A stretch of DNA of 64,000 nt. Source: Promicromonospora sukumoe 327MFSha3.1 (GTDB lineage Bacteria > Actinomycetota > Actinomycetes > Actinomycetales > Cellulomonadaceae). Shown here in pieces: positions 15,902 through 24,766 of the stretch. The stretch's first letter is position 1, and each line of letters opens with the position of its first letter. The stretch covers positions 62,001 to 126,000 of the forward strand of contig NZ_ARQM01000011.1 in NCBI RefSeq assembly GCF_000385135.1, read 5' to 3'. A program made the translations under genes and the position numbers. The notes below the pieces were generated by a model. That model worked only from the letters and a program-made list of their open reading frames with translations, had not been told where the DNA came from and made no database searches.

Positions 15902-17290
15902 TCAGGTCCGCTGGCCCCCGCGGCTGCGCCAGCCCGGAGCGTCCGTGCCCCACGCGTGCGCGGGGTGCGGGTAGTCGTCGTACCCCGGCAGCACCGGCCG
16001 CGCCGTGGTCACGCCCGCGTGCGTCACGGTCACCCCGGGGCCGTCGTCCGGCCCGCTGCCCGACGGCGCCGCGGCGGCCGGGTGCAGCGGGTCCCGTCCC
16101 GGCAGGTCCAGCAGCCAGGCCGCGGTGCGGGCGAGCGAGACCGAGACGTCGCGGCCGAGCCCGTCGTGGTCCCGCTGGACGAGCGCGTCCACGATGCCCG
16201 CCGCGAGCAGGTACCCCGAGGCGTGGTCGAGCGCCTGGGCAGGCAGCGCGCCAGGGACCCCGTCGCGGCCCTCCAGCAGCGCGATGCCGCTGGCCGCCTG
16301 CACTATCGAGTCGAACCCGCGCCGGCCCGCCCAGGGGCCCTCGTCGCCCCAGGCGGAGACCCGGCCGGTCACCACGCCGGGCGGCACCCGCAGGCCAAGT
16401 CCTTCGATCGCGCCCGGCCGGTAGCCGGTCACGAGCACGTCCGCCGAGTCGAGCAGGTCCTGGGCCGTGCGGTGGTCGCGGTCGTCCCGCAGGTCCAGCA
16501 CGGTGCTGCGCTTGCCCTGCCCCGAGTCGAGGTGCTGCCAGCCGATCTCCGCGGGGTCCGGCGGGTCCACGCGCAGCACGTCCGCGCCCAGCAGCGCCAG
16601 CGTCCGCGTGGCCACCGGCCCGGCGATCACCCGCGTCAGGTCGAGCACGCGGACGCCCGCCAGCGGCGCGGCGCCGTCCGCCACCGCGTGCGGTGCCGGG
16701 CCGGGGGCGAGGTGCCGTCCGGTCGCTCCCGGGCGCGGACCCGCTCCCGGGCGCGGACCCGCGCCCGGCTCGGCGCCGGCGCCCGGCTCCCCGCCGTCCC
16801 GCACCCGTACGCGCACCAGCGGCCCCGACGCGGCGGCGAGGCCGGGCGCCGACTCCCGCCACTCCTGCTCGGTCCGCACGCGCGCCACGATCGCGCCGAC
16901 GCGGGCGGCCTGGCCCTCCAGGTCGTGCGCCGCGAGGCCGGCGAGGCGCTCGGCGAAGGCGTCCCGTCCGACGTCGTCGGGCAGGGCGACGAGGTCCGTG
17001 AGGCGGGCGCGGTGGTGCGGGTAGTTCGCGTGCGTGCGGACCCAGCCGTCGGCCGTGCGGAAGAACCCGGAGAGCGGGGCGAACCCGGGCACGGGCTCCC
17101 CGTCGAGCCTGAGGACCCGGTCGGACGCGAAGCCCGCCGCGACCCGCGCGGGGTCGAGCGGGGCCAGGTCCGCCGGCCCGGCGGCGCCGTCGGGCCGCCG
17201 TCCGGCCCGCGCGGCCGCCCGCTGCACGGACCGGACGGCGTCGAGCGCGAGATCCGGCACGGGCAGGTGGGCGGCGAGCCAGGGTTCCAC
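15902..17290 (-). CDS. CaiB/BaiF (family III) CoA-transferase-like protein with unusual segment order
   Basis: 462 residues from a GTG at 17290. The second half (from Pro-Leu-Ala-Gly-Val-Arg-Val-Leu-Asp-Leu-Thr-Arg-Val-Ile-Ala-Gly-Pro) is the N-terminal domain of family III CoA-transferases, including the Gly-Ala-Asp-Val-Leu-Arg-Val CoA-binding strand. The first half has Phe-Phe-Arg-Thr-Ala-Asp-Gly-Trp-Val-Arg, which resembles a segment normally found C-terminal in this fold. The two parts are joined by an Ala/Pro/Gly linker encoded by 18-bp tandem repeats near 16725-16758. The conserved catalytic Asp could not be placed with confidence. Substrate unknown; acyl-CoA metabolism is inferred. Convergent with the surface-protein gene. 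Confidence 0.7.
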   Translation of the reverse strand: MEPWLAAHLPVPDLALDAVRSVQRAAARAGRRPDGAAGPADLAPLDPARVAAGFASDRVLRLDGEPVPGFAPLSGFFRTADGWVRTHANYPHHRARLTDLVALPDDVGRDAFAERLAGLAAHDLEGQAARVGAIVARVRTEQEWRESAPGLAAASGPLVRVRVRDGGEPGAGAEPGAGPRPGAGPRPGATGRHLAPGPAPHAVADGAAPLAGVRVLDLTRVIAGPVATRTLALLGADVLRVDPPDPAEIGWQHLDSGQGKRSTVLDLRDDRDHRTAQDLLDSADVLVTGYRPGAIEGLGLRVPPGVVTGRVSAWGDEGPWAGRRGFDSIVQAASGIALLEGRDGVPGALPAQALDHASGYLLAAGIVDALVQRDHDGLGRDVSVSLARTAAWLLDLPGRDPLHPAAAAPSGSGPDDGPGVTVTHAGVTTARPVLPGYDDYPHPAHAWGTDAPGWRSRGGQRT

Positions 17291-17375
17291 GCATCCATCA
17301 TGTCCCGCCCGCACTGCTGCGAAAACATCACCGGCCCGACAGATCTGCCTCCATCCGCGCGGATACACTCGCCGC

Positions 17376-18200
17376 ATGGCCAAGAACCCCTCCTCCGACT
17401 TCGTGCTCCGGCCCTTCGAAGGTCTCCCCGGGGAGACCGACTGGGTGTCGATGCGCGAGATCGTCCCGTCGGCGACCGCTACCGCTCGCACCACCGCCGA
17501 GTACGGCTCCCGCGACGTCACGGTCGTGACGCTCCTGCCGGGTGCCTGGACGGCGCTGCACCGGGCCGACGGCACGCTGCTGCTCGCGGTGCAGGGCATC
17601 GTCGGCTCGGGCGACGTGAGCCGCGACCTCGCGGCCGCCCTGCTGGACGCGATGGAGCTGGAGCCGGGCACGGCCGTCGAGTCGGTCGAGCTGCCGGGCG
17701 AGGGCCCGCGCCTGCAGGACGTGCTCGACCTGAGCGTCCCGTTCGAGGTCACCGTGCACGACACGTTCGACTACTGGCTGGACCCGAGCGCCGACGTCAC
17801 GCCGGACCTCAAGCAGAGCCTGGAGGACGCCGCCGACGGCGCGATCCCCACCGTCAAGGTGCCGTCGGTCGAGTCGGCCTACTGGTGCAGCATGTCGCGC
17901 GAGTTCCTCCGCTGGGCACGTCCGGAGCCCGAGGACGACGTGATCGACGCGATCTCCCGGCTGCACGCAAAGCGGGAGTCAGGGCTCGCGGGTGGAAGGT
18001 TCGTGGGAGCGTTTCGCGCGTCCGGCCTGGTGGTCCCGGTCTGGGAGCTGCCGAAGGGGACGCAGGCCGAGGACCTGGAGGGCCCGGTCGAGGAGCTGGG
18101 CGAGAAGCTCGCGAAAGCACTTTCCATCAAGGAGCCGCTTGATGCGAACGAGCGACGCGCAAGAGCAGGTATCGTCTCTCGGCAGGTCACCCTGCGCTAG
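17376..18200 (+). CDS. DUF5926-type actinobacterial protein
   Basis: 274 residues from the ATG at 17376; the frame is open further upstream but that part lies over the CoA-transferase gene. The start Met-Ala-Lys-Asn-Pro-Ser-Ser-Asp-Phe-Val-Leu-Arg-Pro-Phe-Glu-Gly-Leu-Pro-Gly-Glu and the later Trp-Val-Ser-Met-Arg-Glu are typical of a conserved actinobacterial family annotated DUF5926. It is soluble, with no signal or membrane segment. The C-terminal 25 residues are very basic. Biochemical role unknown. It lies upstream of the glycosyltransferase and lipid kinase genes on the same strand, separated from them by about 195 bases with no recognisable gene. Confidence 0.65.
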   Translation: MAKNPSSDFVLRPFEGLPGETDWVSMREIVPSATATARTTAEYGSRDVTVVTLLPGAWTALHRADGTLLLAVQGIVGSGDVSRDLAAALLDAMELEPGTAVESVELPGEGPRLQDVLDLSVPFEVTVHDTFDYWLDPSADVTPDLKQSLEDAADGAIPTVKVPSVESAYWCSMSREFLRWARPEPEDDVIDAISRLHAKRESGLAGGRFVGAFRASGLVVPVWELPKGTQAEDLEGPVEELGEKLAKALSIKEPLDANERRARAGIVSRQVTLR

Positions 18201-18395
18201 ACCGGACGCCCCGGCCGGTCGTGCGCGAGCGACCCTGAACGCTAGGGCTGTCACCGCGGATCGCCACGAGCGACCCTGGTTTCGGCAACTAGCGGACCAA
18301 GGGAGTAGGATTCCAGGGGTAAACCTTTGCACTCACCAAGCAAAGGGCTATCCGAACACCCACCAAGGCAAATCGACGCTTCAGGCAGGACAGGT

Positions 18396-19193
18396 GTGAA
18401 CGCTCTCCCGGTCGCGAAGACCACGCGTCCCGGCAATGCACAGGCAGGCAAGAACGTCCAGCGGGTGGCGGCGATCATCCCCGCCAAGGACGAGGCCGAG
18501 CGCATTGCCGCTACCGTGCGCTCTGCGCGTGCGATCCCACACGTCGACCTCGTGCTTGTGGTCGACGACGGCTCCGAGGACGACACGCAGCACGTCGCGC
18601 GTGCCGCCGGCGCCGTCGTCGTGCGCCACTCCCACAACCGTGGCAAGGCCGCCGCGATGGAGACCGGCGCCGCGGTGGTGGCCATGCGTGACGCCGACGG
18701 GCGCCCCCCGCGCCTGCTCATGTTCATCGACGGCGACCTCGGCGACACCGCGGTGAACACCGCGCCGCTGGTGCGCCCCGTCCGCGAGGGCGTGGCCGAC
18801 CTCGCGATCGCCCTGCTGCCCAAGCAGGCGGGTGCGGGCGGCCGCGGCGTCGTCGTCGGCGCGTCCCGCCGGGCGATCGAGGCCATGACGGGCTGGAGCC
18901 CGTCGCAGCCGCTGTCCGGCATGCGCTGCCTCACCCGCGAGGCCTTCGAGGCCGCCACGCCGCTCGCGCGCGGCTGGGGTGTCGAGACGGGCATGACGAT
19001 CGACCTGCTGCGCAAGGGGTACGTCGCCGTCGAGGTGCCGTGCGACCTCAAGCACCGGGCGTCCGCCAACGACCTCAAGGGCCAGATCCACCGGGCGGCC
19101 CAGTACCGCGACGTCCTGCTGGCCGTGAACGCCCGCAAGATGCGCGGCGCGGTCGACGCCGTGCGGCACGCGGGCTCGAACGTCCGCAGCTGA
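18396..19193 (+). CDS. Family 2 glycosyltransferase
   Basis: 265 residues from the GTG at 18396, which has AGGACAG just upstream; a longer open frame starts at 18327. The GT-A fold is clear: Val-Ala-Ala-Ile-Ile-Pro-Ala-Lys-Asp-Glu-Ala at the nucleotide-binding strand, Val-Val-Asp-Asp-Gly-Ser-Glu-Asp-Asp-Thr, and an acidic metal site in Phe-Ile-Asp-Gly-Asp-Leu-Gly-Asp. No membrane helix is present, so it is cytosolic or peripheral. Followed 33 bases later by a diacylglycerol-kinase-like gene, it could act on a lipid or lipid-linked acceptor, but the substrate cannot be read from the sequence. Confidence 0.82.
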   Translation: MNALPVAKTTRPGNAQAGKNVQRVAAIIPAKDEAERIAATVRSARAIPHVDLVLVVDDGSEDDTQHVARAAGAVVVRHSHNRGKAAAMETGAAVVAMRDADGRPPRLLMFIDGDLGDTAVNTAPLVRPVREGVADLAIALLPKQAGAGGRGVVVGASRRAIEAMTGWSPSQPLSGMRCLTREAFEAATPLARGWGVETGMTIDLLRKGYVAVEVPCDLKHRASANDLKGQIHRAAQYRDVLLAVNARKMRGAVDAVRHAGSNVRS

Positions 19194-19226
19194 TCGGCCC
19201 CCAGGCAGGCCCCGTACTCTGACCCC

Positions 19227-20345
19227 ATGGAGTGGCAGGCCTGGCTCGGGATCGTCGCGATCGGCATCGGCGTACTGGTCCTTGCGGTAGCCGTCGGCGC
19301 CTGGTCGCAGCAGGCCTGGATGCGGCGCCAGGACGGACAGCGGGCGGTACCGCAGAGCGTGCAGGCGGCTCCCCGGGTCGCCGTCGTGGTGAACCCCTCC
19401 AAGCTGCACGCGGGCGCGCTGCCCGGGCTGGTGCGCGCGCACTGCGAGGCGCACGGCCTGCCGGAGCCCCTCTGGTACGAGACCACGATCGAGGACCCGG
19501 GCAAGGGCCAGGCGCTCCAGGCGCTGGCCGACGGCGCGGACATCGTGATCGCGGCGGGCGGCGACGGGACCGTGCGCGCCGTCGCCGAGTCCATGGTGGG
19601 CACGGGCAAGCCGATGGGCGTGCTGCCGGTCGGCACGGGCAACCTGCTGGCGCGTAACCTCGAGCTGCCGCTGACCAGCGTGGGCGAGGCCCTCGACGTG
19701 ATCCTGACCGGCCGCACCCGGGCCATCGACGTCGGCTGGCTGCGGGTGGTGCAGTTCGCGGACACCCCGCGCAACGACGAGCACCCCAACCAGCCCGACC
19801 ACGAGCCCGACACGGAGCGCGAGCACATCTTCCTGGTCATCGCGGGCCTGGGGTTCGACGCCGCGATGGTCGCGACCGCCGACTCCGACCTGAAGAAGAA
19901 GGTGGGCTGGGTCGCCTACTTCGTCGCGGGGCTGTCCCACATGCAGGCGCGGCGCATGCGCGCCACCCTGCAGCTCGACGACCACCCGCCCGTGGACGCC
20001 CGCGCCCGCTCGATCATGGTGGGCAACTGCGGCATGCTTCCCGGCGGCGTCACCCTGCTGCCCGACGCCGTGCTCGACGACGGCGTGCTGGACGTCGCGG
20101 CCGTCGACGTGCGGGGCGGGGTGTTCGGCTGGGCCCAGCTGACGCTGGAGATCGCCATGCAGGGGGTGGGGGTCCGGAACGAGCTGCCCGAGAAGCTCGG
20201 CCGCATCGACCACACCAAGGCCCGGCGGGCGCGCATCCGCGTGCCGGCCGGCGAGGAGGCCCAGGTCGACGGGGATCCCCTCGGCCGGGCCGTCGAGGTC
20301 GACGTGCGCGTGGAGGCAGGCGCGCTGCTGGTCCGGGCCCCGTGA
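19227..20345 (+). CDS. Diacylglycerol kinase-family lipid kinase
   Basis: 372 residues. One N-terminal membrane helix (about 5-28) is followed by the DAGK catalytic domain: Val-Ala-Val-Val-Val-Asn-Pro-Ser-Lys, the nucleotide motif Ala-Ala-Gly-Gly-Asp-Gly-Thr-Val, and Gly-Thr-Gly-Asn-Leu-Leu-Ala-Arg-Asn. The C-terminal beta domain ends with Val-Asp-Gly-Asp-Pro-Leu-Gly, as in DagK/YegS proteins. It would phosphorylate a lipid alcohol at the inner membrane face. The N-terminal anchor is extra relative to classic DagK. The stop overlaps by four bases (GTGA) the start of the giant membrane protein, so the genes are probably cotranscribed. Confidence 0.88.
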   Translation: MEWQAWLGIVAIGIGVLVLAVAVGAWSQQAWMRRQDGQRAVPQSVQAAPRVAVVVNPSKLHAGALPGLVRAHCEAHGLPEPLWYETTIEDPGKGQALQALADGADIVIAAGGDGTVRAVAESMVGTGKPMGVLPVGTGNLLARNLELPLTSVGEALDVILTGRTRAIDVGWLRVVQFADTPRNDEHPNQPDHEPDTEREHIFLVIAGLGFDAAMVATADSDLKKKVGWVAYFVAGLSHMQARRMRATLQLDDHPPVDARARSIMVGNCGMLPGGVTLLPDAVLDDGVLDVAAVDVRGGVFGWAQLTLEIAMQGVGVRNELPEKLGRIDHTKARRARIRVPAGEEAQVDGDPLGRAVEVDVRVEAGALLVRAP

Positions 20346-23300
20346 CTCCCGCGGCCAACTACCCTGGGCGGGTGAATCCCCGCTCCAACCGTGCCCTGAC
20401 CGTGCCCGCGGTCCTGGTCGTGCTCTTCGCTGCCCTCCTGGGCCTGATCGGCCCCACGAGCGCCTCGGCCGCTCCCCGGCCGGGCCTGGCCGCCGCCTCG
20501 GCGCCGGTCGCCGGGGCCCCCTGGACGGCAGCCGGCGAGGAGTCGCAGGGGTCCGCCGACCCCGAGCCCGCCCCCCTCGTGGTGGTGGGGGTCGCGGGCC
20601 TGCGGTGGACGGACGTGTCCCGGAGCACCACCCCGAACCTGTGGCACATGATCGGCGGCGGCTCGGTCGCCTCGATCAACGTGCGGACGGCGGCGCCCGC
20701 GACGTGCCCGCTGGACGCGTGGCTCACGCTGTCGGCCGGCAGCCGCACGGTCTCGGCGGGCAGCGCCGAGCGCGCCGCCCGGCCCGAGCCGCGGGTCCAG
20801 GACGACGAGCAGGGCGAGGCGCGCGGGGCGACGTCGTGCACCCCGGTGCCGGTGCCCACCACGAACGCCGCTCGGGGCGGTGGAGACGCGGAGCCGGCCG
20901 GTGCGACGGTCGACGGCTGGGCCCAGCTCCCCGAGTCCGACGAGGACGAGGACGAGGACAAGGCGGCCGCCGAGGCCGCCGACCGCACGAAGGCCCCGGC
21001 CCCCGGCCTCCTGGGCGAGCTGCTGGACGAGGCCGGAACCTGCTCGACGGCGGTCGGTCCGGGCGCGGCCGTGATGCTCGCCCGCGAGGACGGCACGGTG
21101 GGCCGGTACGTCCCGTCGCTGGACGCCCTGACGACCACCGACGTCGCCGGCTCGGCCGGGACGTCAGGCACGCGCGGCCCGGCCTGGGACCGGGCCCTCA
21201 CCGAGTGCCCCGTGACCGTGATCGACGCCGGGAGCCTGCCCGAGGGGCCCGAGCGTGCCGCTGCGCTGGAGGAGCTGGACGGCACGCTCAGCAGCCTCAC
21301 GCGCAGCCTGCCGTCGGGCACCCGCGTGCTCGTGGCGGGCGTGGCCGACACGCCGCTGACCCAGCAGGGCCTCCAGGTCGTCGTGGACTGGGTGGTCGAC
21401 GTGCCGCGCGTGCGCTGGCTGACGTCGGACGCGTCGCGGAGCACCGGGTTCGTGCAGCTCACGGACCTCACGGCCACCGCGGCCGAGGCCGGCGGCGCGC
21501 TGCCGGACCCGGAGGCAGAGAAGCCCCTCCCGGACCCGGAGCTGGAGGAGCCCACGATCGACGGCATGCCGATCGAGGTGGGCGAGCCGCGCCGGACCAC
21601 GGTTGCCCGGACCGTCGAGAACCGGCAGTACGTCAACGTCCTGGCCGACACGATCCCTGCCCAGGTCCCCGCGTTCGCGGGCGTCATCGTCCTCTTCCTG
21701 CTGAGCGCCGTGCTCGTGCTGGTGCTGCCCCGGCGGGCGGCCCGCCCGCGCCGGGAGCCGGGGCCCTACCGGCAGCGGCTGGCCCTGAGCGCCGTGCTGC
21801 TCGCCGTGTCGGCGCCCGCCGCGGCGAGCCTCGCGACCCTCTCGCGCTGGTGGGTCTGGCCCGCTCCCGAGTTCGGCCTGGCACTGTCGCTCACGGTCGC
21901 CGCGGTCGCCGTCGCGCTGACCGTGCGCGGCGTCTCTCGGCTGCTGCCCGCCGCTCCGTGGCGCAACGCCGTCGCGGCCGCCGGGGTCACCTGGCTGGTC
22001 TTCACGATCGACGGGGTCACCGGCTTCACGCTGCTGCAGGGCTCCCTGCTGGGCCCGCCGCTCGCCACCGCGGACCGGTTCTACGGGTTCTCGGACGTCG
22101 CCTTCCTGATCTACGCCGTGGCCGGCCTGGTGCTCGCGGGCGGCCTCGCGGCCTACGCGGCGCGCCGCCGCACCGCGGCCACCGCCGGCTCCCTGCTGGG
22201 CGACGGCGTCCACGGCCGTGACACGCCGCGACCCACCCGGCCGGCATGGCTGGCCGTGGCGGTCGTGACCGTCGTCGCGCTCGTGACGGTGGGCGTGGAC
22301 GCCGCGCCGTTCTTCGGCGACCGGCTGCGCGGGCTGACGCTGTTCGTGCCGTTCGCCCTGGTCGGGCTGCTCGCGGCGCGCCCGGACCTGGTGACCCGGT
22401 TCCTCGGCGCCCGCGGCTGGCTCCCGTCCGGCCGGGAGACCGAGCCGGTGCGCCGCGTGCCGTCGGCCGTGCTGGGCCTGTCCGGCGCGCTGCTGCTCAG
22501 CCTGCTGTTCGCGGCGGCCGCGCTCCCCGTGCCCGGGGCCGAGGCCGCGGGCGAGGAGTCCGGCTCCCTCAGCAGCGGCGAACCGGTGGTGCCGCCGGGC
22601 GGTGATGTCGTGGTGATCGGCACGCAGGGCCTGCGCTGGACCGACGTCAAGCCGTCCCTCGACACGGGCAGCGCGCCCGCGCCCACCCTGTACGGCCTGC
22701 TCACCGACGGCGCGGACGCCGCCGGCCTGACCCTGCCCAACGGGCGCGCGGCCCGCTGCCCCGACAGCGGGTGGCTGAGCCTGTCCGCGGGCCGCCTCGC
22801 CGAGGTCGCCGACCAGCGCGACGAGGACAACCACTGGGTCTGCGACGAGATCACCGTGACCCCGGTGGACGAGGCGGCGGACGGCAAGGACGCCGCCGCC
22901 GAGGGCGGCACCGAGGACGCGGCGGGGAGCGCCGTGATCGCGGGCGGCGACCGGCCCGCCGTCGTCGACCAGTGGGAGCGCCTGACCGCCCTGCAGCGCG
23001 GCTCCGGTTACGCCGCCCACCCCGGCACGTTCGGCGACGCGCTCGCCGGCCGGTGCACGACGGCGGTGGGGCCCGGCGCCGCGGTCGCGCTCGCCGACGG
23101 CGACGGCGGCGTGGGCCGGTACTACGACCTCGACTCGGCGCTGGCCGCCGGCTCGGGAGCCTGGGACTGCCCCGTCACGTTCGTGGACGCGGGCTCCGCC
23201 CTGCTGGACGTCTCCGACCGCGCGGAGCTGGAGAAGCAGCCCGACGGCGCCGAGCAGGTCGCCGAGCTCCGCGCCGACCTGGTCGCCGCCGTGGACCTCG

Positions 23301-24757
23301 CGGTCTGGCGAGTGCTGGACGCCGCCCCCGCCGACGCGACGGTGCTCGTGGTCGACGTCGCCACGACGCCGGAGCACGCGCTCGAGCTCGGCCCGGCGCT
23401 CGTGCGCCCCTCCACGGACTACGACGGGCTGCCGCGCTACCTGGCCAGCACCGCGACCCGGACGGAGGGCGTGGGACGACTCATGGACGTCCCGGCCGTG
23501 GTGCTCGACGCCGTCGGCGTGGACCTGCCCGCCGACATCGACCCGACGCCGCTGCTGCGCGCCGGCGAACGCCCCGCCTCGGCGTGGCTCACCGCCGACG
23601 AGCTGGCCGACATGACGGCGCGTGACCACGTGCGCCGCGACGCGTACATCTGGCTCGTCGACGTGCCGTTCTGGCTGGGCCTCGCGCTGGCGGCGGCGTG
23701 CTGGCTGGTGCCGCGCCGGGTCGCGGTCGTGCCGGGCGGCCTGCGCCGGGCGACCGTGGTCGCCGCCACGGCGCTCACCGCGCTGCCCGCGGGCGGGTTC
23801 CTGGTCTCGCTCACCGGCTGGTGGCGGTTCGACCTGCCCGTGCTCGCGATCCTGGGGGCCACCCTGCTCGTGACGGCGGCGGTGACCGGCCTGAGCCTGC
23901 TCGCCCCCAGACGGCCGCTGTGGGCTGCCCCGGCGGTCGTCGCGGGCATCACGTTCGTCGCGCTCACGGTGGACGCCCTGGTCGGCACGCCCTTGAACCG
24001 GGCCGCGCCGCTGGGGTCGGCCCCGACGTTCGGCGCGCGGTTCTACGGCTTCGGCAACCCGACGTTCTCGGTGTACGCGGTCGCGGCGATCGTGCTCGCG
24101 GCGGCCCTGGCGCAGCTCCTGGTCTCCCGTGGGAGACGGGTGCTGGCCACGGTGGCTGTCTCCGTCGTGGGCGTGATCGCGATGGTGATCGACGTCTGGC
24201 CCACGCTCGGTGCCGACCTGGGCGGCGGGCTGGTGCTCGTCCCGGCGTTCGTGGTGGTGGCGACCGCCGCGTCCGGGCTGCGGCTGACGCTCTGGCGGTT
24301 CACCTGGGTCGCGGCGGCCGGCGTCGGCGTGGTCGCGCTCGTGGGCGTGCTGGACTGGCTGCGCCCGCCCGAGTCGCGCTCGCACCTGGGGCGGTTCGTG
24401 GCCCAGGTGGTCGACGGCGAGGCGTTCTCCACCCTGCTGCGCAAGGCGCTGTACGCGCTGAACTCGATCACGGGCGGTCCGGCGGTCTGGGCCACGGTGG
24501 TGCTGCTCGTGCTCACCGGGCTGGCGCTGTTCGGGCCCCCGGCGTGGCGTGCGCGCCTGACGCCGGCGTGGTTCACGTGGGCGGAGCGCAGCTGGGAGTT
24601 CCTGCGGCCCGCCCTCGTGGCGATGTGGGTCATGGCGGTGCTGGGCTCGCTGGTCAACGACTTCGGCCTGCGGATCGCCATGATCGCGCTCATCCCCGCC
24701 GTGCCGCTGCTCACGATGGTCGCGCTGCGGACCACACCGGCAGGGCAGCGCCGATAG
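20342..24757 (+). CDS. 1471-residue membrane protein made of two tandem alkaline-phosphatase-like/transmembrane modules
   Basis: GTG start at 20342 overlapping the previous stop; a GTG at 20372 just before the signal-like helix is equally likely. The protein has two similar halves. Each starts with an extracytoplasmic domain: Val-Val-Val-Gly-Val-Ala-Gly-Leu-Arg-Trp-Thr-Asp-Val (about residue 80) and Val-Val-Val-Ile-Gly-Thr-Gln-Gly-Leu-Arg-Trp-Thr-Asp-Val (about 754), then Cys-Pro-x5-Leu-Ser-Leu/Thr-Leu-Ser-Ala-Gly, where alkaline-phosphatase-fold enzymes carry the nucleophile. Each then ends in about five to seven helices with the matching loop Arg-Phe-Tyr-Gly-Phe. Function unknown. It directly precedes serS. 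Confidence 0.75.
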   Translation: MTPAANYPGRVNPRSNRALTVPAVLVVLFAALLGLIGPTSASAAPRPGLAAASAPVAGAPWTAAGEESQGSADPEPAPLVVVGVAGLRWTDVSRSTTPNLWHMIGGGSVASINVRTAAPATCPLDAWLTLSAGSRTVSAGSAERAARPEPRVQDDEQGEARGATSCTPVPVPTTNAARGGGDAEPAGATVDGWAQLPESDEDEDEDKAAAEAADRTKAPAPGLLGELLDEAGTCSTAVGPGAAVMLAREDGTVGRYVPSLDALTTTDVAGSAGTSGTRGPAWDRALTECPVTVIDAGSLPEGPERAAALEELDGTLSSLTRSLPSGTRVLVAGVADTPLTQQGLQVVVDWVVDVPRVRWLTSDASRSTGFVQLTDLTATAAEAGGALPDPEAEKPLPDPELEEPTIDGMPIEVGEPRRTTVARTVENRQYVNVLADTIPAQVPAFAGVIVLFLLSAVLVLVLPRRAARPRREPGPYRQRLALSAVLLAVSAPAAASLATLSRWWVWPAPEFGLALSLTVAAVAVALTVRGVSRLLPAAPWRNAVAAAGVTWLVFTIDGVTGFTLLQGSLLGPPLATADRFYGFSDVAFLIYAVAGLVLAGGLAAYAARRRTAATAGSLLGDGVHGRDTPRPTRPAWLAVAVVTVVALVTVGVDAAPFFGDRLRGLTLFVPFALVGLLAARPDLVTRFLGARGWLPSGRETEPVRRVPSAVLGLSGALLLSLLFAAAALPVPGAEAAGEESGSLSSGEPVVPPGGDVVVIGTQGLRWTDVKPSLDTGSAPAPTLYGLLTDGADAAGLTLPNGRAARCPDSGWLSLSAGRLAEVADQRDEDNHWVCDEITVTPVDEAADGKDAAAEGGTEDAAGSAVIAGGDRPAVVDQWERLTALQRGSGYAAHPGTFGDALAGRCTTAVGPGAAVALADGDGGVGRYYDLDSALAAGSGAWDCPVTFVDAGSALLDVSDRAELEKQPDGAEQVAELRADLVAAVDLAVWRVLDAAPADATVLVVDVATTPEHALELGPALVRPSTDYDGLPRYLASTATRTEGVGRLMDVPAVVLDAVGVDLPADIDPTPLLRAGERPASAWLTADELADMTARDHVRRDAYIWLVDVPFWLGLALAAACWLVPRRVAVVPGGLRRATVVAATALTALPAGGFLVSLTGWWRFDLPVLAILGATLLVTAAVTGLSLLAPRRPLWAAPAVVAGITFVALTVDALVGTPLNRAAPLGSAPTFGARFYGFGNPTFSVYAVAAIVLAAALAQLLVSRGRRVLATVAVSVVGVIAMVIDVWPTLGADLGGGLVLVPAFVVVATAASGLRLTLWRFTWVAAAGVGVVALVGVLDWLRPPESRSHLGRFVAQVVDGEAFSTLLRKALYALNSITGGPAVWATVVLLVLTGLALFGPPAWRARLTPAWFTWAERSWEFLRPALVAMWVMAVLGSLVNDFGLRIAMIALIPAVPLLTMVALRTTPAGQRR

Positions 24758-24766
24758 GCTCTGTCC

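Noticed and set aside
16725-16758. 18-bp tandem repeat as a mobile or regulatory element
   Set aside because: Two to three copies inside a Gly/Pro linker of the CoA-transferase-like gene, best explained as a coding minisatellite.
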